NCBI GenBank assembly: GCA_965208775.1
Contig: OZ242360.1
Coordinates: 3,162,001-3,226,000, forward strand
Length of the DNA stretch: 64,000 nucleotides
Reading direction: 5' to 3'
Origin: JAPOVO01 sp026708165
Lineage (GTDB): Bacteria; Chloroflexota; UBA11872; VXNJ01
Part shown: piece after piece, positions 44,799-53,010 of the stretch
Position numbering within the stretch: position 1 is the first letter of the stretch
How the letters are laid out: each line of letters opens with the position of its first letter
Position numbers and translations under genes: made by a program
Notes under the pieces: model-generated
Seen by the model: the letters and a program-made list of their open reading frames with translations, nothing else
The model's database searches: none
What the model was told of the DNA's origin: nothing

Positions 44799-44873
44799 CG
44801 CTGGGATTGACTACGGACTATTGCTGGAAAACCCGACAACTTAGCTCGTCCCAAACTAGTGCAACACGAGGAT

Positions 44874-44901
44874 TTGACAGCCCGCCAGCGGCGGTCATAA
44901 T
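44874..44901 (+). promoter_or_regulatory. Sigma-70-type promoter of the corrinoid operon
   Basis: TTGACA at 44874-44879 (perfect -35) and CATAAT at 44896-44901 (-10, five of six) are separated by 16 bp. Transcription from about 44908 would begin just ahead of the cobalamin riboswitch. Confidence 0.7.
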
Positions 44902-44934
44902 GTTCCCTGCGAGCGTAAGCTTGAGATCACTGCT

Positions 44935-45091
44935 CGTTCAGGTGCCCGTCCCAGGGAGAATAGGGAAGGCGGTGAAAATCCGCCGCGGTAGCGCCACTGT
45001 AATCGGGATTTGGAGCCGACGTTCACTGTCGTAGTTTCGATGGGAAGGACCCGGCGAAAACCACCCGTGAGCCAGGAGACCTGCCTGAACG
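44935..45091 (+). promoter_or_regulatory. Cobalamin riboswitch
   Basis: Outer helix CGTTCAGG (44935-44942) pairs with CCTGAACG (45084-45091). Between them are the conserved core elements of the class: AATAGGGAA followed by GGCGGTGAAAATCCGCC, GCGGTAGCGCCACTGTAAT, and the B12 box GAGCCAGGAGACCTGCC (45069-45085). It senses adenosylcobalamin or a related corrinoid and controls the btuCFD-cob operon. The terminator downstream is its expression platform. Confidence 0.95.
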
Positions 45092-45165
45092 GAAGGTGAC
45101 CACTCTCCGCAATAGAGAGGGGCCCTCGGCCTTCGGGTTGGAATCCGTGGCAGAGTGAAATTTCG

Positions 45166-45200
45166 ACCTCCAGCGGAGAGCCGCTGGAGGTTTTGTCTTG
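45166..45200 (+). terminator. Riboswitch-controlled intrinsic terminator that also covers the btuC ribosome site
   Basis: ACCTCCAGCGG/CCGCTGGAGG stem with AGAG loop (45166-45190), followed by TTTTGTCTTG. The 3' arm contains GGAGG, which serves as Shine-Dalgarno for the TTG at 45198 (7 nt spacing). The hairpin can therefore stop transcription and hide the ribosome site. CTCT/GAGAG-type alternatives at about 45104-45120 may form the competing antiterminator. Confidence 0.88.
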
Positions 45201-46277
45201 TTGAGAGCCGTTGGACGCGCCAGGTTGCGTCGCTACCGTCAGGCGAGCGTCGCCGCCCGGCTGGCGATTGGTATCTCGGTTCTCGTTCTGCTAATTCTGG
45301 CAACCGGCCTTGTCTCGCTGAGCATGGGGCCCGTCAACATTCCGGCCGATCACGTGGCTTCGATTGTGTTGTCGACGTTCGGACTCGACTTCGTGGAGTT
45401 CGGCCGCACCGAGCAACTCGTGGTCGAGCAGATTCGGCTGCCGAGGATTGTCGTCGGCGCGTCGGTCGGTATGGCCCTGGGGATTGCGGGAGCGACCATG
45501 CAAGGGCTGTTTCGCAACCCGATGGCCGATCCCGGGATCATCGGCGTTTCAACGGGTGCCGCCGTCGGTGCGGTCATATCCATCGCAACAGGTTTGGCGG
45601 GTCTCTTCTTCCTCGCGCTCCCGAGCTTCGCGTTCATGGGCGCCGTGGCGGCTTCGTTCCTGGTCTATGGCATCGCGGCAGTTGGCGGGCACTTTTCGAT
45701 GGCGACGCTTTTGCTTGCGGGAGTTGCGGTGAACGCGTTTCTAGGCGCCATCGTCTCCGCGATCATCATCTTCCTGCCCGATAACGAAGCGCTGCGAGAG
45801 ATTCTGTTCTGGCTCGCGGGCGGACTCGATTCGCGAGCCTGGGACCACGTCTGGATTTCGGCGCCGCTGATTCTGGGCGGCGCCGCCGTGATTCTGCTGA
45901 TGGCCCGCGATCTAAACCTGCTGATGCTTGGCGATGATGAGGCCCGCTCCATGGGGGTTCAAGTGGGCGCGGCGCGAGTGATTCTCTTGAGCGCGGCGGC
46001 ACTGGTGACCGGAGCCGCCGTTGCCGTAAGCGGAACCATAGCGTTCGTGGGCCTCGTGACGCCGCACGTCCTACGGCTTTTGCTGGGGCCGGACCATCGC
46101 GTGTTGATCCCGATGAGCGCCGCGGGTGGAGCCGTCTTCATAATCGTCGCCGATACGGTTGCGAGAACCATCATCCAGCCGGCCGAATTCCGGATCGGCA
46201 TCTTAACGGCATTCGTCGGCGCCCCGTTCTTCATCTTCCTGCTGATCCGTAACAAACGTCAGGTCCATTCGCTATGA
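45198..46277 (+). CDS. btuC: Corrinoid ABC transporter permease (BtuC/FecCD family)
   Basis: A 359-residue permease with about ten membrane segments. Characteristic segments are LRLPRI-type IRLPRIVVGASVGMALGIAGATMQGLFRNPMADPGIIGVSTGAA (about 79-122) and GTIAFVGLVTPHVLRLLLGPDHR near the end. FecCD-family permeases import siderophores or vitamin B12; the riboswitch and cob genes point to corrinoids. The TTG start at 45198 lies right after the terminator stem, and the stop overlaps btuF by 4 bp if that gene starts at ATG 46274. Confidence 0.93.
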   Translation: MLRAVGRARLRRYRQASVAARLAIGISVLVLLILATGLVSLSMGPVNIPADHVASIVLSTFGLDFVEFGRTEQLVVEQIRLPRIVVGASVGMALGIAGATMQGLFRNPMADPGIIGVSTGAAVGAVISIATGLAGLFFLALPSFAFMGAVAASFLVYGIAAVGGHFSMATLLLAGVAVNAFLGAIVSAIIIFLPDNEALREILFWLAGGLDSRAWDHVWISAPLILGGAAVILLMARDLNLLMLGDDEARSMGVQVGAARVILLSAAALVTGAAVAVSGTIAFVGLVTPHVLRLLLGPDHRVLIPMSAAGGAVFIIVADTVARTIIQPAEFRIGILTAFVGAPFFIFLLIRNKRQVHSL

Positions 46278-46303
46278 GACGCAGACTTTCAAAAGGAGTC
46301 ACC

Positions 46304-47551
46304 TTGTTGATTCGACAGATTCGCATCCTTGTCCTTCCGCTGATACTCGCGCTCGCGCTGGCGGCCTGCGATCCGTTTGCGCCGGCTGAAACGCCGGAAG
46401 CGGTAGCACCCACGCCGACCGCTGCACCCACAACCCCGCCAACCATGACGCCGACTCAGGCGCCTACCGCGACTCCGATTCCGACCTCGACACCCGCGCC
46501 GACGGCAGTGGCCACTGCGACGCCGACGATGACGCCGACCCAGGCACCCACGGCGACACCAGTTCCGACATCGACGCCGGCGCCTACGGCAACCCCATTG
46601 CCGACCGCGACGCCCGAGCCCGAGGTGCAGCAGTTCGACGGCGTGCCTGGGATCGTAGATCCCTCCAACAGCGGCTGGCCGCGCCAGGTCGAGGGGTTGA
46701 ACGGACTTGTGACCATTCCGTCCAAGCCGCTGCGTATCATCACGGCTTCGGTAGGACATGACGAAATGACGCTCGCGTTGGTGCCTCAAGAGCGGCTTGT
46801 CGCAGTAGGAAGCCCCTCGCAGAATTCGACCTACTCGAACGTCGCCTCGCTGGTGCAGGACAAACCCCAGATTTCACGAGACCCGGAGACGATAATCGCC
46901 CAGGCGCCCGACGTTGTCGTGACGAGTCCGTTCTTTCCGGCCGAAGCGATTGCAGCCTTGTCGAAGGCCGGCATTCCGGTGATCCAAACAGACTTGAAGC
47001 ACGATCCGGAGGCGCGGATCAACAACATTCTGTTCATGGGTTACATTTTCGGGGAGGAAGAACGCGCCCTGGAGTTTGCCGCGGAAGTGCGTGATCGCTA
47101 CGAGTCCCTAATTGCGGTGACCAGCGTTGCGGAGCCTCGTCCACGAGTTCTGGCGCTTACGCAATACTCGGACAAGCTTTGGGTTGCGGGAGCCAACTCG
47201 ACCGAGGGGTCCGTCATAACGGCCGCCGGCGGGATTAATGCCGCCGAAGAGGCCGGCATTGAAGGAAACCAGACGACGAGCCTCGAAGGCGTGATAGCGA
47301 TGAATCCGGACATCATCATAATTGCGCAGCCTATCGAGTTCGGCGCCGAAGACTTCCTACAGAGCCTTCTCGATAATGAGGCACTCGCAGAGGTTCCGGC
47401 AGTCAAGGATGGCAGGGTGCACATCGTCGAAGGCAAGCACTTTACAACGCTGTCCTACTGGAACATTCGCGGGGCCGAAGACCTGGCCCGGATGCTCTGG
47501 CCTGATCAGTTCACCGAGCCGCCTGCCTCCGGTTTCAGTCTGGCGGAGTAG
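46304..47551 (+). CDS. btuF: Corrinoid-binding lipoprotein with Thr/Pro linker
   Basis: About 415 residues. Signal peptide LIRQIRILVLPLILALALAAC gives a lipobox Cys, followed by a Thr/Pro/Ala linker of about 75 residues with an internal tandem repeat, then a BtuF/FhuD-type (PBP_like, class III) domain: RIITASVGHDEMTLALVPQERLVAVG, APDVVVTSPFFPAEAIAALSKAGIPVI, and the closing DGRVHIVEGKHFTTLSYWNIRGAEDLARML. TTG 46304 is favoured by AAAAGGAG 5 nt upstream. ATG 46274, in frame and overlapping the btuC stop, is an alternative start adding ten residues. Confidence 0.9.
   Translation: MLIRQIRILVLPLILALALAACDPFAPAETPEAVAPTPTAAPTTPPTMTPTQAPTATPIPTSTPAPTAVATATPTMTPTQAPTATPVPTSTPAPTATPLPTATPEPEVQQFDGVPGIVDPSNSGWPRQVEGLNGLVTIPSKPLRIITASVGHDEMTLALVPQERLVAVGSPSQNSTYSNVASLVQDKPQISRDPETIIAQAPDVVVTSPFFPAEAIAALSKAGIPVIQTDLKHDPEARINNILFMGYIFGEEERALEFAAEVRDRYESLIAVTSVAEPRPRVLALTQYSDKLWVAGANSTEGSVITAAGGINAAEEAGIEGNQTTSLEGVIAMNPDIIIIAQPIEFGAEDFLQSLLDNEALAEVPAVKDGRVHIVEGKHFTTLSYWNIRGAEDLARMLWPDQFTEPPASGFSLAE
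46439..46591 (+). repeat. Tandem 69-bp repeat encoding the Thr/Pro linker of BtuF
   Basis: Two near-identical 23-codon units (46439-46507 and 46523-46591) encode PTMTPTQAPTATP(I/V)PTSTPAPTA, separated by five codons. They differ mainly at third positions, so the duplication is not very recent. The repeat lengthens the flexible tether of the lipoprotein. Confidence 0.85.
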
Positions 47552-47557
47552 CCAACG

Positions 47558-48415
47558 ATGAACGGCAATCCACCGCCAGCGCTAAGCGCAGAGGGGCTTT
47601 TCTTCAAGATCGAGGCGGAGACACTGCTGGACAGCGTGAATCTGTGCGCCGACAGAGGACAGCTCGTCGGAATCATAGGTCCCAACGGCGCAGGGAAATC
47701 GACTTTCCTTCGAGCGATATCGGGCATTCTCCGCTATCAGGGAGGCGCGGTATACATGGAGGGCAAGGACTTGAGCTCCATATCGACCAAAGACATCGCC
47801 GCCGGTCTTGCGATCGTTCCCCAGATTGCGCCTTACACACAGGGATTTACGTCCCTCGAGCTTGTGCTCATGGGCAGATATCCGCACCTGGGGCGTTTCC
47901 AGGTTGAGGGAAAGGCAGACGATCGGATCGCCAAGGACGCCATGCGTCTAACCGAAACCGAGCAGTTCGCCGACAGGACACTCGACACTCTCTCCGGAGG
48001 AGAGCGGCAGCGAGTCTTCGTGTCCCGCGCCCTGGCGCAGCAACCACGAATACTTCTGCTGGATGAGCCGATCTCGAACCTGGACGTCCTTCATCAATTG
48101 AAGGTGCTGGATGTCGTTCGGGATCTGGTCGACGATGGCCTAACCGCCATCGCCGCCATCCACGACTTGCAAATGGCGGCTCGCTATTGCGACCGGTTGG
48201 TGTTGCTGCAAAACGGACGGGTTCTGGCGGAGGGGCTGCCGGAAACTGTCTTGTCGCCAGAGATGATCGAGTTGGCCTTCGGCGTCAAGGCGGCGGTATA
48301 TCAAGATCCGGTGACGGGGTCTCTAGCGATCAGCCTGATTGGCCCGGCGGACGGTAATTCATCCAACCATAGTGGCAGCAACGGGTCCCTTCCGACCCGC
48401 AAACCGGAGATGTGA
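47558..48415 (+). CDS. btuD: Corrinoid ABC transporter ATPase
   Basis: A 285-residue single-module ATPase of the FecE/BtuD class. Walker A is GPNGAGKST (41-49), the signature LSGGERQRVFVSRALAQ, Walker B RILLLDEPISNLD, and the switch His is in AAIHDLQMAARYCD. A Ser/Asn-rich C-terminal tail (about 262-285) looks disordered. It completes BtuCFD with the two genes upstream; 6 bp separate it from btuF. Confidence 0.94.
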   Translation: MNGNPPPALSAEGLFFKIEAETLLDSVNLCADRGQLVGIIGPNGAGKSTFLRAISGILRYQGGAVYMEGKDLSSISTKDIAAGLAIVPQIAPYTQGFTSLELVLMGRYPHLGRFQVEGKADDRIAKDAMRLTETEQFADRTLDTLSGGERQRVFVSRALAQQPRILLLDEPISNLDVLHQLKVLDVVRDLVDDGLTAIAAIHDLQMAARYCDRLVLLQNGRVLAEGLPETVLSPEMIELAFGVKAAVYQDPVTGSLAISLIGPADGNSSNHSGSNGSLPTRKPEM

Positions 48416-48418
48416 TCC

Positions 48419-48995
48419 GTGAGCAGGCGGGATCCCAGAGAAAAGTCGACGCGGGTGGTGAAGGGACCCCGCGTCCGACGCGGCCTAGTCATCGTCAACA
48501 CCGGAGAGGGTAAGGGCAAGACGACCGCCGCGCTCGGGATTATCTTCCGCGCGTGGGGGCGGGACTTTCGGGTCAAGATGCTTCAGTTCATCAAGCACAC
48601 CACGGCACAGTTCGGGGAGCATCGCGCCGCCGCTCGGCTCGGCATACCAAATCGAGGCGCTGGGCGACGGCTTCACATGGCTTTCGAAGGACATGGATCG
48701 GACCACGGCTCTCGCCCTGGAGCAATGGAAGTGTTGCAAGGAAGCGATTCTGAAGGGCGAGGAGGACATCATCGTCCTGGACGAATTTACTGATTCCATG
48801 CACTACGGCTCGGTCCCCGTTGAGGACGTGGTCGACACACTGAAACGGCGACCGGAGCCGCTGCACGTCATCATCACCGGTCGACATGCACCTCAAGAAC
48901 TGATCGACTGCGCCGACCTGGTGACAGCGATGAAGCTGATCAAGCATCCATATCAAGAGCAAGGTATCAGGGCCCAACAGGGGATAGAGTTTTAG
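48419..48995 (+). pseudogene. cobO: Cob(I)yrinic acid a,c-diamide adenosyltransferase with frameshift
   Basis: CobO/BtuR-type adenosyltransferase, attaching the 5'-deoxyadenosyl ligand to corrinoids. The N-terminal part from GTG 48419 shows GLVIVNTGEGKGKTTAALG (P-loop) and LQFIKHTT-QFGEHRAAARLG. The reading frame then changes near 48643-48648: one extra base breaks YQIEALGDGFTWLSKDMDRTTALALEQW. The rest continues in the new frame through VLDEFTDSMHYGSVPVEDV, VIITGRHAPQELI and the conserved end IKHPYQEQGIRAQQGIEF. Without the extra base the product would be 191 residues, the normal length. Conservation on both sides suggests a sequencing error or a recent lesion. Confidence 0.88.
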
Positions 48996-49078
48996 AACCA
49001 GATCTCGACGACGTAGTTGCGCGTATCAGGCCAGCTTCGACCCAATATGCGCAGGCGGCCGCGCTTCGGCAGAATCGG

Positions 49079-50077
49079 TTGACCAAACCGCCTGGAAGCC
49101 TGGGGCGGTTGGAGAAGCTCTCCATCCAGCTGGCCGGCATATTTGGCACCGAGCGGCCTAACCCCCGCGGTAAGACAGTAATTGTCGCCGCAGGCGATCA
49201 CGGTGTGGTCGCACAGGGCGTCACGGGCTATCCCCAGGAAGTTACCGCGCAGATGGTGCTGAACTTCCTGGCAGGAGGCGCGGCAATCAGCGTGATGGCT
49301 CGCACGATGGGCGTAGGGCTCATGATCGTGGACGCGGGGGTTGCCACGCCGCTGCCAGACCATCCCGACCTCCGAGTCGTCCGTGCTGGATACGGCACTG
49401 CAGACATAACGCAAGGCCCGGCCATGACACGTGCGCAGGCCGTGGCCTGCGTAAGCGCAGGAGTGGGTCTTGCACTTGAGGCTGCTGATGGCGGAGCCGA
49501 CATCATAGGCACCGGCGACATGGGTATCGGCAACACCACGCCATCGAGCGCGATTGCCGCGGCCTTGACTCGCAGACCCCCTTGCGAGACAACCGGTCCT
49601 GGAACCGGACGAAACGACCGGGAAATGGAGCGCAAGATCGGGACTATCGAGCGCGCCCTGGTGGTCAACCAGCCTGATCCCAACGATGGGCTGGACGTGC
49701 TGTCCAAGGTCGGCGGATTCGAGATTGGCGTGCTGGCCGGTGTCGTGCTGGGAGGGGCGCTCGCCCGTCGAGCCGTCGTGCTCGACGGTTTCATTTCCGG
49801 TGCGGCGGGTCTGATCGCGTGCAGCCTGTGCCCAATTGCCAGGGACTACCTTGTCGCAGCCCACCTTTCGGCCGAGACCGGCCATCGAATTGTGCTGTCA
49901 CACCTGGGATTGCGGCCCCTCCTGAATCTCGACATGAGACTGGGTGAGGGCACCGGCGCGGTGCTTGCAATGAGCCTGGTCGAGGCCGCCGCGGCTTGTC
50001 TGACCGATATGGCGACCTTCGCGGAGGCTGGAGTTTCCGACCGCGAACCCGGCGACGGGACCACGGAGGCAAATTGA
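49079..50077 (+). CDS. cobT: Nicotinate-nucleotide--dimethylbenzimidazole phosphoribosyltransferase
   Basis: 332 residues from TTG 49079. CobT activates the lower-ligand base by making alpha-ribazole phosphate. Visible: LTKPPGSLGRLE at the start, VAAGDHGVVAQGVTGYPQEVT (37-57), GTGDMGIGNTTPSSAI (144-159), and the catalytic E290 in RLGEGTGAVLAM. The same frame is open upstream to about 48987 and encodes LEPDLDDVVARIRP, which matches the usual CobT N-terminus. That stretch lacks ATG, GTG or TTG, so the true start may use a rare codon or be hidden by a sequence error. It abuts cobO. Confidence 0.92.
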   Translation: MTKPPGSLGRLEKLSIQLAGIFGTERPNPRGKTVIVAAGDHGVVAQGVTGYPQEVTAQMVLNFLAGGAAISVMARTMGVGLMIVDAGVATPLPDHPDLRVVRAGYGTADITQGPAMTRAQAVACVSAGVGLALEAADGGADIIGTGDMGIGNTTPSSAIAAALTRRPPCETTGPGTGRNDREMERKIGTIERALVVNQPDPNDGLDVLSKVGGFEIGVLAGVVLGGALARRAVVLDGFISGAAGLIACSLCPIARDYLVAAHLSAETGHRIVLSHLGLRPLLNLDMRLGEGTGAVLAMSLVEAAAACLTDMATFAEAGVSDREPGDGTTEAN

Positions 50078-50835
50078 GAAGCTTGCGGCTGGCGATCGGC
50101 TTCTTGACGGTGGTGCCGATCGCGCCCGCAGGTGCTGTGCGGATGGGACCGGCCCGGGCCTATTTCCCGTTGGTGGGCCTTGCGCTCGGAGGTGTGCTCG
50201 CGGGACTGGACTTTGTCGCGCGACTGGCCTTGCCACCTTTCGTCGTCGGCGCGCTGCTGGTGGCAGCGCTGATAATTATGACGCGAGCCATGCACATGGA
50301 CGGATTTCTCGACACCTGCGACGGGCTGTTCGGAGGCTACAGCCGAACGGATCGACTGAAGATCCTGCGGGACACTCGCGTGGGAGCGTTCGCGGTGGCC
50401 GGCGGGGTGAGCCTGTTGCTGCTGAAATTGACCCTTATGGCAAGCATCGCCGACGAGATACGGGCCGGTCTGCTGGCGGTATTCCCGTGCGCATCCCGGT
50501 TTGGAATGGTATCGACGATGGCCGCGTTCAAGTACGCCAGGGAAGAAGGTCTCGGTACGTCATTTCAGGACGGGAAAGGCTGGTGGCAAGTTGTGTTCGG
50601 GTTCGCCACGGCCGCGGCCGCGGCTGGACTGCTTCTTGGATTCGCCGGGTTGATATTGCTCGGTGCGACGATCGTCGTATCCTTGGGGCTGGGATGGTGG
50701 TTCACGCGGCTCCTAGGCGGAATGACAGGTGACACTTACGGCGCCGTAAACGAGGTGGCCGAATTGACCGTGCTGCTGCTGGGGATCGTAATTTTTGGCG
50801 TGACCGCCGGGATGTACCAAACACCGTCATGGTAG
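50074..50835 (+). CDS. cobS: Adenosylcobinamide-GDP ribazoletransferase (cobalamin synthase)
   Basis: A 253-residue integral membrane enzyme joining adenosylcobinamide-GDP with alpha-ribazole (phosphate). The diagnostic motif AMHMDGFLDTCDGLFGG (about 71-87) carries the metal-binding acidic residues, followed by ILRDTRVGAFAV. Several hydrophobic helices follow, and the end shows GGMTGDTYGAVNEVAE, also a family hallmark. TTG 50074 overlaps the cobT stop (TTGA) and has GGAGG 4 nt upstream. Confidence 0.94.
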   Translation: MRSLRLAIGFLTVVPIAPAGAVRMGPARAYFPLVGLALGGVLAGLDFVARLALPPFVVGALLVAALIIMTRAMHMDGFLDTCDGLFGGYSRTDRLKILRDTRVGAFAVAGGVSLLLLKLTLMASIADEIRAGLLAVFPCASRFGMVSTMAAFKYAREEGLGTSFQDGKGWWQVVFGFATAAAAAGLLLGFAGLILLGATIVVSLGLGWWFTRLLGGMTGDTYGAVNEVAELTVLLLGIVIFGVTAGMYQTPSW

Positions 50836-50881
50836 GTAGCTGTGACGCAGACAAACGACGCTAAGGATGCAAAGCTGAAGG

Positions 50882-51505
50882 ATGGGTAGCTGGTACCTGG
50901 TGCGGCACGGGGAAACTTCGTGGAATCGAAGCGGACGGGTTCAAGGGCATATCGACGTCCCGCTCGGCGAGCACGGCAAGCGGCAGGCCGAGATGCTGGG
51001 GAAGAGGCTCGCGGAACGTAGATTTGCGGCTGTTTACGCCAGCGATCTGTCACGCACTATGGAAACCGCGCGGGGCATTGTCGCAGATGATCAGGTCGCC
51101 ATTGAAGCCGATTCAGACCTGCGCGAGTTCTCCTTTGGAGAGTGGGAGGGGCTGACGCTTGAGGAAGCCGAGGCGCGGGATCCCAAGGTATATGCGGAGC
51201 GGATGAGAATGCGTAACCACGCCTTCGCCGCTCCCGGAGGCGAGAATACGACTCAATTGCTGAAACGGGTGCGGCCATTCTGTTCAAGCGCGGCGCGGCG
51301 GCATAATGCCGCCGATGACGTGCTGGTGGTAGCTCACGGTGGTACTGTCCGCGCCCTGCTGATTTGCTTGCTTGATTTGGAGGATGAGGGGTTCTGGCGA
51401 TTGCGGGTCGACTGCGGCAGTCTCTCCATAGTCAGCAACCACCCGGGTGGCCGTGTTCTCGATGTTTGGAACGACACGAGTCACCTGGATGCCGAGGCCC
51501 TGTGA
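50882..51505 (+). CDS. cobC: Alpha-ribazole phosphatase-like histidine phosphatase
   Basis: A 207-residue protein of the phosphoglycerate mutase-like histidine phosphatases. The active site reads R8-H9-G10 in YLVRHGETSWN, with R58 (SDLSRTMETA), E87 in the FGEWEG segment and the second His H152 in VVAHGGTVRALL. Between cobS and cobU it most likely removes the phosphate from alpha-ribazole-5'-phosphate or adenosylcobalamin-5'-phosphate. Sequence alone would not exclude a broader-specificity phosphatase. Confidence 0.88.
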   Translation: MGSWYLVRHGETSWNRSGRVQGHIDVPLGEHGKRQAEMLGKRLAERRFAAVYASDLSRTMETARGIVADDQVAIEADSDLREFSFGEWEGLTLEEAEARDPKVYAERMRMRNHAFAAPGGENTTQLLKRVRPFCSSAARRHNAADDVLVVAHGGTVRALLICLLDLEDEGFWRLRVDCGSLSIVSNHPGGRVLDVWNDTSHLDAEAL

Positions 51506-51515
51506 GACAGACCCC

Positions 51516-52073
51516 GTGAAGAAGAGGCTGACGCTTGTCTTGGGCGGGGTCCGGGCAGGCAAGAGCAGCTACGCTCAGGCGCTTGCGGAGAGGGGCGGAC
51601 GCGTGCTCTTTGCAGCCACAGCCGAGGCGGGCGACCCGGAGATGGAGGAGCGAATTCAGGCTCATCGAAGGGAGCGGCCTGCCGAATGGGATACGCTCGA
51701 AGAGCCCGTCGATCTCGTGTCGGCAGTAAAGTCGCGGATGCGTCACTATGACACGATCTTGCTGGACTGTCTGACGTTATGGACGAGCAATCTGATGCTG
51801 CGGAGCGAAACTCCGGGGACGGCGTGTATTGATATAGCCTCGGAAGCCCGAACGCTGCTGGGTCTCTACGGCGATGGCAGTGCCTCCTGGATAGTCGTCA
51901 GCAATGAGGTGGGACTGGGCGTAGTGCCGGCGACCCGGCTGGGCCGCGTCTTCGCCGACGAGCTCGGTCGGGTGAATCAGATCATCGCCGCCGAGGCGGA
52001 CGACGTGTACTTCATGGCCGCGGGGTTGCCACTGAAGTTGAAGACCGGCGGCCGTGGTACGGACGTTTCCTGA
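51516..52073 (+). CDS. cobU: Adenosylcobinamide kinase/guanylyltransferase
   Basis: A 185-residue bifunctional enzyme that phosphorylates and then guanylylates adenosylcobinamide. P-loop GGVRAGKSSYAQ is at 10-21, the guanylylated histidine is H50 in IQAHRRERPAEWDTLEEP, and LLDCLTLW and VSNEVGLGVVPATRLGRVFADELGRVNQ are family signatures. The start GTG 51516 lies 10 bp after cobC. Its stop codon lies inside a hairpin shared with the convergent pduX gene. Confidence 0.94.
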   Translation: MKKRLTLVLGGVRAGKSSYAQALAERGGRVLFAATAEAGDPEMEERIQAHRRERPAEWDTLEEPVDLVSAVKSRMRHYDTILLDCLTLWTSNLMLRSETPGTACIDIASEARTLLGLYGDGSASWIVVSNEVGLGVVPATRLGRVFADELGRVNQIIAAEADDVYFMAAGLPLKLKTGGRGTDVS

Positions 52074-52089
52074 GAGGTCGCTCTCAGGA
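52068..52089. terminator. Hairpin containing both convergent stop codons
   Basis: TCCTGAGAG (52068-52076) pairs with CTCTCAGGA (52081-52089) around GTCG. The TGA of cobU (52071-52073) and the minus-strand stop of pduX (52084-52086) are both inside the stem. It can act in both directions, but neither side has a strong T run. Confidence 0.6.
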
Positions 52090-52995
52090 TTCTCGTCGAT
52101 GACGCGAGACGATACCGCCGCCGATAAGCCGGCGATTGTGTACCGCTGTCAGGCCGGATAGTCGTTTCCAAGCCTCCTCCATAGCCCACGCCGATCGCTC
52201 GAAGTCTTCGGGGAAGAGCAGGCCCAAAACGGTCCCGCTGTGAGCAACGTTGACACCCACGGCCCCAGCAGCGCGCCCCAAGGCGAGAACGTTCGGCAAC
52301 TGGGGCTTCGGGAGCACTTCCTGATATGCCAGCGCATTGTGCGTCGCTCCCTGACCGACCATCTCGTCGTCTCCGTTCTTGAGTCCAACAGTGATGAGTT
52401 CGAGCGCTTCACGGAAGTGCGCCTCCCTTCGGTGGAGTTCAGCCTTTCGGTCGACCGCGTTGAACGCCTCGGTATCGAGTGCATCGGCAAACTCCAGTAC
52501 GAGGACCCTCATTCCTGGTGGATCGCCGAGCGACCCGGCGATCCGGCCGTATCTGTGATCGAACAGCGCGATGCCGGGCAGCATGACGCCGTCGCTCGGT
52601 TCGATGGCGAGCGCCAGGTCTGCTTGCTGCCGCACTGTGGTCTCAGTGTTCAACGCGGCGGCCGTCGCTCCAACGGCTGCCACGATATCGGCGGTGCTGC
52701 TGGCCATGCCCTTTCCGCGCGGGAGGGGGCTGTCGATTTCCAGTCGCGCATCCATGTCGTTTCGTCCCAGATGCGCGAGCGACAGTTCGACGGCGCGGGC
52801 AGCCTTGGGTGAACCGATCGGACCGCGCACCCGTCCAGCGCCTTCCGTTAGCTCCACCGTGGCGGTAGCGAAGAGATCGATGGGACAGGTGACCATCACC
52901 AGCGTGCCGTCCAACATGCCTTGGGCCAGCTCGCCACAGGTGCCGGGAACCGACGCGACGCCACGTCCCGGGTTGCAATCTGCGAGTCCCGGCAT
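52084..52995 (-). CDS. pduX: L-threonine kinase (GHMP family)
   Basis: A 303-residue GHMP kinase with the phosphate-binding loop PLPRGKGMASSTAD (90-103). The N-terminal SVPGTCGELAQGMLDG (15-30) is the PduX signature. PduX phosphorylates L-threonine, and CobD then decarboxylates it to (R)-1-amino-2-propanol phosphate, the arm linking corrin and lower ligand. Its position after cobQ and near cobD supports that assignment over other GHMP kinases. It is convergent with cobU. Confidence 0.88.
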   Translation of the reverse strand: MPGLADCNPGRGVASVPGTCGELAQGMLDGTLVMVTCPIDLFATATVELTEGAGRVRGPIGSPKAARAVELSLAHLGRNDMDARLEIDSPLPRGKGMASSTADIVAAVGATAAALNTETTVRQQADLALAIEPSDGVMLPGIALFDHRYGRIAGSLGDPPGMRVLVLEFADALDTEAFNAVDRKAELHRREAHFREALELITVGLKNGDDEMVGQGATHNALAYQEVLPKPQLPNVLALGRAAGAVGVNVAHSGTVLGLLFPEDFERSAWAMEEAWKRLSGLTAVHNRRLIGGGIVSRHRRES

Positions 52996-53010
52996 CTCTA
53001 TGCGCGCTCG

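Noticed and set aside
46456..46743. Minus-strand Gly/Val-rich reading frame
   Set aside because: Antisense shadow of the Thr/Pro linker in btuF.
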